NCBI GenBank assembly: GCA_937886715.1
Contig: CAKZZD010000007.1
Span: 6,350-70,349 of the forward strand
Source of the DNA: an uncultured Bacteroidales bacterium
GTDB lineage: Bacteria > Bacteroidota > Bacteroidia > Bacteroidales > P3
Direction: 5' to 3'
Length of the DNA: 64,000 nt
Shown in pieces: positions 56,384-64,000 of this stretch (position 1 is its first letter; the number at the start of each line of letters is the position of its first letter). A program made the translations under genes and the position numbers. The notes under the pieces were generated by a model. It did no database searches, had not been told where the DNA came from, and saw only the letters and a list, made by a program, of their open reading frames with translations.

Positions 56384-56413
56384 ACCCAGTTTTATCACTA
56401 AAATCTATTGAAA

Positions 56414-56650
56414 ATGTCAGAAATTGCAACCAGAGTAGCAAGCATCATCACCGACAAATTGGGTGTTGAAGAAAGTCAGGTTACCCCCGAGGCCAGCTTC
56501 ACCAACGATCTTGGTGCGGATTCCTTGGACACTGTTGAACTGATCATGGAGCTCGAGAAGGAGTTCGACCTCTCGATCCCTGATGAGGAAGCCGAAAAAA
56601 TCGTCACCGTTGGCGACGCTATCGCTTTCATTGAAAACGCCAAGAAGTAA
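56414..56650 (+). CDS. acpP: Acyl carrier protein
   Basis: Carries the growing fatty-acid chain on a phosphopantetheine arm. The 78-residue acidic protein has the modification motif [10 protein letters not shown], with serine 37 as attachment site. ATG 56414 fits the family start; a TTG six bases earlier is in frame but unlikely. It heads acpP-fabF-rnc, the order commonly seen in Bacteroidetes. Confidence 0.97.
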   Translation: MSEIATRVASIITDKLGVEESQVTPEASFTNDLGADSLDTVELIMELEKEFDLSIPDEEAEKIVTVGDAIAFIENAKK

Positions 56651-56683
56651 CCTTTTCTTAATTTAACCCGCTCTTTCCGCTTT

Positions 56684-57928
56684 ATGGAGTTGAAAAGAGT
56701 TGTCGTTACGGGTCTGGGCGCGCTCACCCCGATTGGAAATGATGTTCCCCACCTTTGGGAGGCATTGGTCAACGGAGTGAGCGGCGCTGGGCCTATAACA
56801 CGTTTCGACGCTTCCAAATTCAGATGTCAAATTGCTGCCGAGCTGAAAAACTTCTCGGCACTTGATTTTTTCGACAAGAAGGAGATGCGTCTCCTCGACG
56901 GCTACACCATCTATGGGTTGGTGACTGTCGACGAGGCTGTCCGCGATGCCGGCTTGACCGATGACAACATCGACAAGTCGCGCGTGGGCGTAATCTGGGG
57001 TTCCGGCATGGGCGGAGTCACCAGTTTCCAGGATGAACTTATCGACTATGCCACGCACGGCCAGGTGCCGCGCTTCAGCCCCTATTGGGTGCCCAAGGTC
57101 ATCCTCGACATCTGTGCCGGCCACATCGCCATCCGTCATGGTTTCCGCGGTCCCAACTATTGCACTGCTGCCGCCTGCGCTTCGTCGGCAGCGGCCATCA
57201 ACGACGCGTTCAACCTCATCCGCCTCGGCAAGGCCGACGCCATGATTGCCGGTGGATCGGAATGCGCCGTGATGGAATCGGGTATCGGAGGTTTCGGCAA
57301 TATGCGAGCCCTCTCCACCCGCAACGACGATCCCAAAACGGCTTCGCGTCCCTTCGACAAGGATCGCGACGGCTTCGTCCTCGGCGAGGGCTCGGGCTGT
57401 CTTGTCCTTGAAGAACATGAGCACGCGAAAGCCCGTGGTGCCCATATCTATGCCGAGCTGACCGGCACCGGCATGTCGGCCGACGCCTACCACATCACGG
57501 CTTCGCATCCCGACGGCATCGGTGTCATCGCCGCCATGCGTCAGGCCATCGAGGAGTCGGGTATGCAGCTCACCGATGTCGACCACATCAACACGCACGG
57601 CACCTCCACACCTATCGGCGATATCTCCGAGCCCAAAGCCATTGTGGGCCTCTTTGGCGAGTATGCCTATAAGATTGCCATCAATTCGACCAAGTCGATG
57701 ACTGGCCACCTCCTCGGCGCTGCCGGCGCTGTCGAGGCGATATCCACCATCCTCACCATCAAGAGCGGCATCGTCCCCCCGACAATCAACCATTTCACCG
57801 ACGACCCTGACATTCCTGCGCTCGACTTCACCTTCAACAAGGCCCAGCGCCGCAATGTCGACTTCGCCATCAGCAATGCCTTTGGTTTCGGTGGTCACAA
57901 TGTCTGTCTGGCCTTCAGAAAGTTTTGA
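56684..57928 (+). CDS. fabF: 3-oxoacyl-ACP synthase II
   Basis: The elongating condensing enzyme of fatty-acid synthesis. The 414-residue thiolase-fold protein has the catalytic cysteine 165 in TAAACASSAAA, histidines in NTHGTSTPIGD and NAFGFGGHN, and the conserved lysine in STKSMTGHLLGAAG. It follows acpP after 33 bases and precedes rnc by 2. Confidence 0.96.
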   Translation: MELKRVVVTGLGALTPIGNDVPHLWEALVNGVSGAGPITRFDASKFRCQIAAELKNFSALDFFDKKEMRLLDGYTIYGLVTVDEAVRDAGLTDDNIDKSRVGVIWGSGMGGVTSFQDELIDYATHGQVPRFSPYWVPKVILDICAGHIAIRHGFRGPNYCTAAACASSAAAINDAFNLIRLGKADAMIAGGSECAVMESGIGGFGNMRALSTRNDDPKTASRPFDKDRDGFVLGEGSGCLVLEEHEHAKARGAHIYAELTGTGMSADAYHITASHPDGIGVIAAMRQAIEESGMQLTDVDHINTHGTSTPIGDISEPKAIVGLFGEYAYKIAINSTKSMTGHLLGAAGAVEAISTILTIKSGIVPPTINHFTDDPDIPALDFTFNKAQRRNVDFAISNAFGFGGHNVCLAFRKF

Positions 57929-57930
57929 CG

Positions 57931-58677
57931 ATGTCGCTGTTCCGCAAGAAAACAGAATCTTCGGCTTTCTATCGCTTCTTTAAGAATGTGCTGGGCTACA
58001 TCCCCATCCGGACGGAGCTCTACCACATCGCTTTCATCCACCGCTCCAACTCTGAGGTGCAGAAGGGCCACCGCATCAACAACGAGCGCCTGGAGTATCT
58101 GGGCGACGCCATACTCAGTGCCGTTGTCGCCGAATTCCTGTACAAGAAGTATCCCTATCAGGGCGAAGGCTACCTCACCATCATGCGATCGAAGATCGTC
58201 AGCCGCGCCAGTCTCAACAAGCTGGCCCACAAGATGGGCCTTGCCGAGCTGGTCGACTATCAGCGCGATTCGGGTGGCGGATTCAAGTCGCTCGAGGGCG
58301 ACGCCTTCGAGGCCCTCGTGGGCGCCATGTATCTCGAAAAAGGCTACCGCTTCACCCGCAGGATCATCGTCGACAAGTTGCTCTGCACCTACCTCGACAT
58401 CGACGCCATCTCGGCCAGCGATTGGAACTATAAGAGCAAGCTCATCGACTGGGGCCAGAAGAACAAGCGAAAGGTCTCGTTCGAGGTGATACGTTCTTTC
58501 GTGCAGGGCAGCGGCTCGCGACGCCATTACGAAACGCAAGTGCTGATCGACGGCGAACCGCAGAAGGCGGCCATCGACTATTCCATCAAGGCTTCCGAGC
58601 AGCTTGCTGCCGAGAAGACCTACAAGGCGCTGGTCGAGAGTGGCATCATCCAGCACGCCGAGGAACAGCACGCCTAG
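57931..58677 (+). CDS. rnc: Ribonuclease III
   Basis: Cuts double-stranded RNA, including rRNA precursors. The 248 residues have the signature NNERLEYLGDAILSAVVAEF and the second acidic cluster EGDAFEALVGAMYLEKG. A dsRBD follows (about 170-240, YKSKLIDWGQKNKRKVSFEV). ATG 57931 is preferred over an in-frame TTG at 57925. Its 3' end overlaps the convergent helix-hairpin-helix gene by 4 bases. Confidence 0.95.
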   Translation: MSLFRKKTESSAFYRFFKNVLGYIPIRTELYHIAFIHRSNSEVQKGHRINNERLEYLGDAILSAVVAEFLYKKYPYQGEGYLTIMRSKIVSRASLNKLAHKMGLAELVDYQRDSGGGFKSLEGDAFEALVGAMYLEKGYRFTRRIIVDKLLCTYLDIDAISASDWNYKSKLIDWGQKNKRKVSFEVIRSFVQGSGSRRHYETQVLIDGEPQKAAIDYSIKASEQLAAEKTYKALVESGIIQHAEEQHA

Positions 58678-60545
58678 TATTTCAGCCTCACTTGTATCAT
58701 CCACGTCTGCTGGTGGTTGGCGTCGATTTGCGCGGCGCCGCTGCCGATGCTTTCGCGGTCGGCGTAGAGCGTCAGGCCGTATTTGGCGTTCACCGCCAGG
58801 TGCTCGTTCACGCTGTATCGCACCACGATATATGCCCTCACCCCCTGTCCGTTCATCGTCGGCATCGAGAAGGCATATTGCAGGTGGCTCTCGTTGAGGT
58901 AGATGCGGGCATAGTAGCCGTTGATGTCGAAGTATGAGGCACCGGCGTTGATCTGCAGCCGTTCCCCGCTATAGCGGCCGTCGAGGAGTGCCAGCCAGCC
59001 GGTTTCCTGCACGCCGTTTTCGCTGTCGAACGAGGTAGCTATTGCCCTTGCCCTCAGCGTCCAGGGGCCCATTGTGGAGCTGGCCTCGACCTGCAGTTGC
59101 TGTCTTATGGTCGATTCTCCGAGATACAGGGTGCTGTCGACATTCGGTATGTTGCGCTCTTTGCGTCGGTAGGCATACCGCACCGTGACATGCGTCCGGC
59201 GCCCTATTTGCCGCCGCAGCTGTGCCCGCAGCCAGTCGCCCGACGAGGGGCTGTAGGATCCATAGCGCAGTCCTGGCGACGAGTGCAGGTCGAGGCTCGC
59301 CATCGCATCTATCCGCAGCGGCAGCCGCACTTTTGCATCAAGCGACACCCCCTTTTCGTTCCATGTCGACCCCACGCTGTGCGCCTCCGCGTGCAGGTTG
59401 TGGTATCGGGCATCGTAGTGGTGGCAGTTGATTCCCAGCGAATGGTGGCTGTTGAAGGCGTACCGTGCGCCGGCGATGACGGCTTTCCCCAGCGAGTCGT
59501 CGACGGCGGCTTCGCCATACAGCAGAAGGCGTCCGTATTGCCACGCGGCATCCACGCCCACGTTGGTCAGCGTCCGACCGCGGAAATAGTCCTGATTGTA
59601 GACCAGGTCGCTCATTGCGTTGCTGTCGTCGAGGGCGGTATGGCTCACGGTGGCGCCGAGGATCAGGTCGCCCCTACGGTAGTCGAGGTGCCCACCCATC
59701 AGTTTCTCCCCCGACACGCTGGAGGCGAAAGCGCTGGCGTGCCACGATCGCCCCAGCCGTAGCGTTGCCGCCACCCCTTCCTGGTAGTCCTGCTCGTAGA
59801 AGGTACTGGCTGCGCGCACTCCGCCTCCGAACCGCACTGGGGTTTGCCCCATCATGCGGAATGGGGCGAAGCCCGTCCACAGCGTCACCCCCTGACCAAA
59901 CTGCAGGTTGTAGCGTCCCACGATGAGCTTCTCCAACCGACCCATGTCGTTCAGCATGAGGTGGTAGCCTATAAAGTTGTTCTTTCCCCAAGCCTCGCCT
60001 GGATCTTTGTCGTAGGCCAGCCGCAGCAAAATCTTGTTGCGGTAGTTGTAGTTGAAGCATGTATAGGCTCTCAGATTGTCGCCTTCGTATCGGCCGTCCT
60101 GGTAGCCAACAGCCTGCTCCACCGTGCCGCCGATGCCGCTCACCAACGACACATGTCCGTCGGACAGGCGCCAGCGCCGTTTTGTTTCGATGGGCTCGGC
60201 CACGATATAGGGTTTCAGCATCTCCACAGTGGCGCTGTCGAACCCGGGAATCAGATACAGCTCTTTGATGCTTTCCATCTGGCCGTAGAGCAGGATATAG
60301 TTTCGCAGCGCCTTTTCCATGAAGGGTGTGATCATGGGGAGCCTTCCGACGGCCGTGGTGTCGTTGATGTTCACGGGAGAGTCGCGCAGCTCCAGCAGCT
60401 GGTCGGTCAACTCCGACGCCGAAGCATCGTCGCCCGTTTCTTCCACCCATTGTTCTATCGACTCGTCCACGTCGCCCGACACTTGGGCCGCGACCGCTAT
60501 TGGCAGCAACAGGGCTATCGTCAATATCCATGTTTTCAGATGCAT
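58674..60545 (-). CDS. Helix-hairpin-helix protein fused to an outer-membrane beta-barrel
   Basis: A 623-residue exported protein. The signal peptide (HLKTWILTIALLLPIAVAAQ) is followed by two helix-hairpin-helix-like units (about 50-115: SPVNINDTTAVGRLPMITPF and ELYLIPGFDSATVEMLKPYI), resembling ComEA. From about 130 to the last residue there are many amphipathic beta strands (YNLQFGQGVTLWTGFAPF and others), ending IQVRLKY with a C-terminal aromatic, as outer-membrane barrels do. DNA uptake or binding is a reasonable guess but not proven. The next gene upstream overlaps it by 10 bases. Confidence 0.8.
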   Translation of the reverse strand: MHLKTWILTIALLLPIAVAAQVSGDVDESIEQWVEETGDDASASELTDQLLELRDSPVNINDTTAVGRLPMITPFMEKALRNYILLYGQMESIKELYLIPGFDSATVEMLKPYIVAEPIETKRRWRLSDGHVSLVSGIGGTVEQAVGYQDGRYEGDNLRAYTCFNYNYRNKILLRLAYDKDPGEAWGKNNFIGYHLMLNDMGRLEKLIVGRYNLQFGQGVTLWTGFAPFRMMGQTPVRFGGGVRAASTFYEQDYQEGVAATLRLGRSWHASAFASSVSGEKLMGGHLDYRRGDLILGATVSHTALDDSNAMSDLVYNQDYFRGRTLTNVGVDAAWQYGRLLLYGEAAVDDSLGKAVIAGARYAFNSHHSLGINCHHYDARYHNLHAEAHSVGSTWNEKGVSLDAKVRLPLRIDAMASLDLHSSPGLRYGSYSPSSGDWLRAQLRRQIGRRTHVTVRYAYRRKERNIPNVDSTLYLGESTIRQQLQVEASSTMGPWTLRARAIATSFDSENGVQETGWLALLDGRYSGERLQINAGASYFDINGYYARIYLNESHLQYAFSMPTMNGQGVRAYIVVRYSVNEHLAVNAKYGLTLYADRESIGSGAAQIDANHQQTWMIQVRLKY

Positions 60546-61294
60546 AGGGCTATCGATATTTGGGGAGTGAGGCCGAGGCGGCTATGGTATGAGCTGCCGA
60601 TGTCGATGCGCAGGCGTCCTGTGCGGAGGCCTATGTTGCAGCTGGCCAGCAGGGGGTTGCTGCACACTCCCGCGCCCACCACGAGGCTCGGTGTGAGGCA
60701 GTATTCGGTGTGTCCATAGAGGCGCCATCCGCTGTCGTGGATGGCCCCGACATAGGTGCACAGCTTGGTGCCGGGACTGTAGCGCATCTCGGCTTGGCCC
60801 ACCCATCGCTGGCTGGCTTTCCAGGGGGCTGTGGCACCGAAAAGTCCGAAACTCAGCTTGCTGCCGGCCACATATTGAAGCGACAGCCGTGCCGAAAGCC
60901 ATTGTTCGGGGCGGTACCAGCTGTCGGACGTGCCGGCGTGGCACCATTCGGCACCGGCACCGATGCGCCAGGTGGGCGATACCCTCAGGCGGTACTCCAT
61001 CCATGCGCGCTGCACATGGTAGTCGTTGTCGCCGAAATGGCTGTAGTTGCCCGCTAGGTAGCCCAGTCCCGCGACAGGCCATTGCATGCGGACTTGCCGG
61101 GTGGCCATCCCGAGGGTGTGGAATTCCATCCTGTAGTCGAGGCCCAGGTATCGGCCCAGATGCTCGTCGGGAAGGCTGACGCGACAGTCGAACTCGCTGC
61201 ACGAAGCTGCCGGCGGCAAGGGCGAAAATTGGGCCGCCACGTCAGTCGACAAGGCTATTAACAGGCATGCTATCAGTGTTTTGAGTATCTTCAC
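60536..61294 (-). CDS. Secreted beta-rich partner of the HhH-barrel protein
   Basis: A 252-residue protein with a signal peptide (KILKTLIACLLIALSTDVAA) and a chain of amphipathic strands (RAWMEYRLRVSPTWRIGAGA, LSARLSLQYVAGSKLSFGLF), so it may also be a small outer-membrane barrel. No family is recognised. GTG 61294 is the likely start: a promoter (-7 at 61314-61322) rules out the longer frame to 61396. Its 3' end overlaps the HhH gene by 10 bases, indicating a coupled pair. Confidence 0.72.
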   Translation of the reverse strand: MKILKTLIACLLIALSTDVAAQFSPLPPAASCSEFDCRVSLPDEHLGRYLGLDYRMEFHTLGMATRQVRMQWPVAGLGYLAGNYSHFGDNDYHVQRAWMEYRLRVSPTWRIGAGAEWCHAGTSDSWYRPEQWLSARLSLQYVAGSKLSFGLFGATAPWKASQRWVGQAEMRYSPGTKLCTYVGAIHDSGWRLYGHTEYCLTPSLVVGAGVCSNPLLASCNIGLRTGRLRIDIGSSYHSRLGLTPQISIALCI

Positions 61295-61313
61295 GTCGCT
61301 TGAATGTCGGTAT

Positions 61314-61345
61314 GCAAAGATACGCAATAAAAGACATAAAAGCAA
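61314..61345 (-). promoter_or_regulatory. Promoter of the HhH-barrel operon
   Basis: On the minus strand TTG (61343-61345), 20 bases, TATCTTTGC (61314-61322). It fixes GTG 61294 as the start of the first gene. Confidence 0.75.
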
Positions 61346-61414
61346 GACATTCAGCACAGTTGCCTGTGAAAATCGTGCCAACACCTTGACAGTCACTTAT
61401 CAAGGCCTTACCAA

Positions 61415-61454
61415 TTCCTACTGTGGTAGGAGATGGTAGGGAGATGATAGGGAG
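61415..61454. repeat. Palindromic repeat, degenerate copy 3
   Basis: TTCCTACTGTGGTAGGAG is followed by TGGTAGGGAGATGATAGGGA. Compared with 45781-45815 most bases match. It lies just beyond the stop of the SprT-like gene. Confidence 0.7.
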
Positions 61455-61460
61455 CGGATG

Positions 61461-62099
61461 TTATGTGCCGGAGGGGTCGAGGGGGATGACGGGGGCTTGG
61501 CCGTTGACAAGGTAGCGCCGGCCGGTGCGCTGTTCGATGCATGTCCAGCGGGTGCGGTGGCGTTCGACGGAACGGAACAGAAGGTCGGGTTTTTGCCCGA
61601 GCCGGAAGAGCGATCCGGGGGGCAGTTGGTCGAGGGTGGTGGCGAGGCTGCCGTCGCTGCCAGGGTTGTAGCGTCGCAGCAGGGCCTCTATTTCGCGGCC
61701 TACGGCGCGCGGCAGGGGTATGCGGCGGGTGTAGCGCGCAATGGCTTCGGCCACGTCGGCGGGGAAGTCGCCCCGCCGCTCGGTCAGCAGCTGGCGGTAT
61801 TCGTCCTGCCACTCGTGTCCGTGGGGCTGGGCATGGGGATGTTTGAGGTGGGTGTTGAGGTGAGCCGCTTCGTGGAGGAATACCCACAGGAAGAAATAGG
61901 GGTTGAGGTCGCCGTTGACGGAGATTTCATGTGAGGGGTGATGCGGTTGCGGCCAGCGGTAGTCGCCGAGTTTGGAGCGGCGCTGCCGTGTGATGTGGAG
62001 GCGCACGGCGTGCCGGTTGAGGAAGTTGAAGACCCACTCCACGCTGGTCTCGGGCAGGTGGCGTTGGAGGATGGCCGTGTATTGTTCCTGCGGGGTCAA
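61461..62099 (-). CDS. SprT-like zinc metalloprotease-fold protein
   Basis: About 212 residues, cytoplasmic (no signal peptide). The HExxH-type site is in FFLWVFLHEAAHLNTHLKHP, and a downstream GHEWQDEYRQLL supplies a further ligand, as in SprT/Spartan domains. The C-terminal third is basic, and includes a segment, FRSVERHRTRWTCIEQRTGR, that looks nucleic-acid friendly. In-frame ATGs at 62177 or 62159 would lie deep within the lipoprotein gene. TTG 62099 gives a 4-base TTGA overlap and the conserved LTPQEQY start, so it is preferred. Substrates are unknown. Confidence 0.75.
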   Translation of the reverse strand: MTPQEQYTAILQRHLPETSVEWVFNFLNRHAVRLHITRQRRSKLGDYRWPQPHHPSHEISVNGDLNPYFFLWVFLHEAAHLNTHLKHPHAQPHGHEWQDEYRQLLTERRGDFPADVAEAIARYTRRIPLPRAVGREIEALLRRYNPGSDGSLATTLDQLPPGSLFRLGQKPDLLFRSVERHRTRWTCIEQRTGRRYLVNGQAPVIPLDPSGT

Positions 62100-62224
62100 A
62101 ATGTGGGGCAGTCGCAGTGGCTGCGGTTGTGGCGGTACATGTTGACGTTGCTTTTGCATGCCGTCAGGGCAAGGCATGCCAGCAGGAGGAGGGCTATCAG
62201 GCGGGTGGTGCGGAGGCGCTTCAT
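62096..62224 (-). CDS. 42-residue lipoprotein
   Basis: Short gene, too small for most gene finders. Translation gives MKRLRTTRLIALLLLACLA, lipobox LTAC, then the mature peptide CKSNVNMYRHNRSHCDCPTF of only 20 residues, ending at TGA. A basic N-terminus, hydrophobic core and LTAC cleavage site are all clear. The mature part contains a CDC motif and a conserved-looking ending. It overlaps the SprT-like gene by 4 bases. Function is unknown; the outer or inner membrane is the likely place. Confidence 0.72.
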   Translation of the reverse strand: MKRLRTTRLIALLLLACLALTACKSNVNMYRHNRSHCDCPTF

Positions 62225-62348
62225 GGCGTGTGGTGTGTTGATTGTATGAGGATAACGGCGACGGGCGCTTTTTTATTGTGCCGGCATGGACGAGCGATGG
62301 GGTGGGGGAGGCGTAATGGGCGGAATATCATTGCGATGCAAAGCGGAC

Positions 62349-62380
62349 TTGTGTGTGTGGTTTTTTATTTGTACTTTTGC
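62349..62380 (+). promoter_or_regulatory. Promoter of the M1 aminopeptidase gene
   Basis: TTG (62349-62351), 20 bases, TACTTTTGC (62372-62380). It leaves a very short leader, 17 bases to ATG 62398. Confidence 0.75.
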
Positions 62381-62397
62381 ATTTCAAACTTGCTGAT

Positions 62398-64000
62398 ATG
62401 ATGAAGAGGATGCTGTTTTCCATGATGCTGCTGGCGGCTATGGCCGCCGGGGGCAGTGCGGCGGCGCAGTCGGCCGATGCGGTGGATGTGCTGGACTATG
62501 ACCTGGAGCTTGACTTGAGCCAGGGCTCGCCTTTTGCCGGTGTGGCCACGCTGACGGTGATGCCTGTGGGCGAGGCTGCGGAATTTGAACTGAGCCTGAA
62601 AGGCACGGTGGATTCGATGCAGGTGGCGGGGGTGATATATCATGACGCGAATCTGGCCCATGTGCCGGTGCCGTCGACGACGGAGGCCTTTGCGGTGAAG
62701 GTGTGGTATCACGGATTCAACTATGTGGAGAGCCGCGGATGGGGCGGTTTCCATTTCGATGCCGATATGAGCTACAACCTGGGTGTGGCGTTCAACGAGA
62801 ACCCGCATGTGTTCGGCCGGGCGATGTTTCCGTGCCGCGACAATTTCACCGATAAGGCTACCTACACGTTGCGTGTGAAGACGCGCAGCGGATGGACAGC
62901 GCAGTGCGGCGGCATGCTGCAGAGCCGCACGGTGGATGACGAAGGGTGCGAGCTGACGGTGTGGCGTATCGACCATCCGGTGCCCACCTATCTGGTGTCG
63001 GTGAGCCAGGCCGACTACAGGCTGATCGAGACGTCGGTGGCGTCGGTCGGCGGCACCTATCCCGTCACCCTCGGATACACCACGCAGGACAGCGCCGGTG
63101 TGCAGCGGGCCTTTGCGCTGCTCGATTCGGTGGTGCCGATGTATGAACGCTGTCTGGGACCCTACCGCTGGGGCCGGATTGGATATATTGCCACGCGGCA
63201 GGGGTCGATGGAGCATGTGAACAACATCGCGCTGGCGCGCGACTTCATGGCGTCGACCGATGTGCGGGCGCAGAGCACCATTGCCCACGAGTTGGGGCAT
63301 GCCTGGTTCGGCAATCTGGTGACCTGTGCGACGGAAGGCGACATGTGGATCAATGAGGGTGGCGCCACGTTCTGCAGCGAGATTGCACGCGAGTCGACCC
63401 ACGGCCGGCGCGCATCGAACCGCTACTATCAGCAGAATCTGGAGTCGGTGCTGCGCTACACGCACCTGACCGACGGCGGCTACCTGCCGCTGCACGACAT
63501 GCCGCACAGCCTCACCTATGGATCCACCACCTATGACAAGGGAGCGCTGGTGTGGCACTCGTTGCGGGGCTATTTGGGCGATTCGCTGTTCTATGCCTCG
63601 ATGCGGCGGCTGATGGCGAGCAAGGCTTTCGGCAACATCGACGCGGCCGAGTTGCGCGATTCGCTGAGCCTGTTTTCGGGTGTGGCACTCGACGATTTCT
63701 TCAATTTCCATGTCTTTGGTGCGGGCTTTGTGGACTACAAGGCAGAGCTGCTGCCTCCCACGTTGGAGGAAAGGGTGCGGCTGAAGGTGAGCCAGCAGGG
63801 CGTGGGTACCGACAATCTGGTGCGCAGCGGCCGCGTGCCGGTGACGTTCTACACCTATGATTTTGTACCCTACAAGAGGTGGATTGCCCTTGACGGGCGC
63901 GACACCACGCTGGCCATCGATGCCTCGTGGGGCCTGCCGGCCGATGATATTGCCTTTGTGGTGCTCGACGAGGACTGCGCGATATCGGATGCGGCCACGG
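62398..64000 (+). CDS. M1-family aminopeptidase (3' end outside the window)
   Basis: An exported zinc aminopeptidase; 534 codons are present and the frame is open at the window edge. A signal peptide (MLLAAMAAGGSAAAQ) precedes the N-terminal beta domain (about 30-220). The zinc site is HELGHAWFGNLV (297-308) with the third ligand Glu320 in MWINEGGATF, a perfect HExxH-18-E spacing. The substrate-binding motif reads GSMEH, in place of the classical GAMEN, as is common in Bacteroidetes M1 enzymes. A tyrosine in the STTYDKGALV segment fits the transition-state residue. ATG 62401 is an alternative start. A secreted or periplasmic peptide scavenger is likely. Confidence 0.92.
   Translation, partial: MMKRMLFSMMLLAAMAAGGSAAAQSADAVDVLDYDLELDLSQGSPFAGVATLTVMPVGEAAEFELSLKGTVDSMQVAGVIYHDANLAHVPVPSTTEAFAVKVWYHGFNYVESRGWGGFHFDADMSYNLGVAFNENPHVFGRAMFPCRDNFTDKATYTLRVKTRSGWTAQCGGMLQSRTVDDEGCELTVWRIDHPVPTYLVSVSQADYRLIETSVASVGGTYPVTLGYTTQDSAGVQRAFALLDSVVPMYERCLGPYRWGRIGYIATRQGSMEHVNNIALARDFMASTDVRAQSTIAHELGHAWFGNLVTCATEGDMWINEGGATFCSEIARESTHGRRASNRYYQQNLESVLRYTHLTDGGYLPLHDMPHSLTYGSTTYDKGALVWHSLRGYLGDSLFYASMRRLMASKAFGNIDAAELRDSLSLFSGVALDDFFNFHVFGAGFVDYKAELLPPTLEERVRLKVSQQGVGTDNLVRSGRVPVTFYTYDFVPYKRWIALDGRDTTLAIDASWGLPADDIAFVVLDEDCAISDAAT

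Larger units (their letters stand above)
55775..56413. other. Spacer between ackA and acpP
   Basis: About 640 bases. It contains the ackA promoter, an AT-rich stretch, a GC-rich block at about 55965-56130 (open on the minus strand but not like any protein I know), a short palindrome CAGTATACTG near 56150, and the acpP promoter. A small repeat or RNA may be present; see findings. Confidence 0.7.

Noticed and set aside
63190..63225. Loss of the GAMEN motif in the M1 aminopeptidase as a sign of inactivity
   Set aside because: The GSMEH form is common in Bacteroidetes M1 proteins, and all zinc ligands are intact.
62365..63711. Minus-strand frame opposite the M1 aminopeptidase
   Set aside because: Shadow frame; the plus strand has a signal peptide, an HExxH-18-E site and a matching promoter.

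Overview
The window is a chromosomal segment of a member of the Bacteroidales, and the evidence points away from Bacteroides itself. Promoters follow the Bacteroidetes pattern: a TTG element, 19-20 bases, then TAnnTTTG(C), for example before the giant gene, rpsL, recA, ackA and the M1 peptidase. Shine-Dalgarno sites are weak or absent. A str-S10-spc-alpha ribosomal supercluster carries fusA without tuf, and acpP-fabF-rnc, ackA and a zapA operon are present. Two proteins end in type IX secretion (T9SS) sorting domains, and an OmpA/TPR/PD40 protein resembles the T9SS component PorE. T9SS is uncommon in Bacteroides, so a T9SS-positive, probably uncultured Bacteroidales lineage is the best guess. 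I see no tRNA, rRNA, CRISPR array, insertion sequence or prophage.

Layout. 1-605: zapA and a coiled-coil partner (minus). 606-1409: repeat-rich spacer. 1410-10556: one 3048-residue T9SS-exported surface protein, with FN3 and jelly-roll-like domains, a long Cys/Asp-rich repeat region and seven 49-residue tandem repeats. 10710-18474: collinear housekeeping genes (DMT transporter, Nudix, S41 protease, TlpA-like thioredoxin, Mrp, Nfu, cobalamin adenosyltransferase, DUF2795, DUF2520, TatD). 18971-37331: 33 genes from rpsL to rplQ, including fusA, secY, map, infA, rpmJ and rpoA. 37670-40532 (minus): kdsD-lptB-manC envelope-sugar and LPS-export genes. 40623-44362: recQ, a CorC/CNNM-like protein and a small membrane protein. 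44419-45621 (minus): an aminotransferase. 46034-50730: recA, a putative outer-membrane protein, relA/spoT and mazG. 50736-55774 (minus): PorE-like protein, a T9SS cargo protein, an unknown membrane protein and ackA. 56414-58677: acpP-fabF-rnc. 58674-62224 (minus): a helix-hairpin-helix/beta-barrel protein, its partner, a SprT-like protease and a 42-residue lipoprotein. 62398-end: an M1 aminopeptidase that runs off the window.

How the genes fit together. The ribosomal cluster, EF-G, SecY, Map and RNA polymerase alpha form a growth module. (p)ppGpp synthetase, MazG and RecA/RecQ cover stress and DNA repair. kdsD, lptB and manC supply and export envelope glycans. Mrp and Nfu point to Fe-S cluster delivery. 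The T9SS-tagged proteins and the PorE-like protein suggest a secretion-dependent cell surface, of which the giant protein is probably a major component because its codon use is extremely biased.

I see no clear-cut new defence or mobile system. The best leads for undescribed biology are: the giant repeat protein with a sharp codon-usage boundary; the overlapping pair that joins helix-hairpin-helix motifs to an outer-membrane barrel; a tiny lipoprotein translationally coupled (TTGA) to a SprT-like protease; several families of intergenic palindromic and G-rich repeats next to strong promoters; and a lineage-type insertion in ribosomal protein L23 at the tunnel exit.
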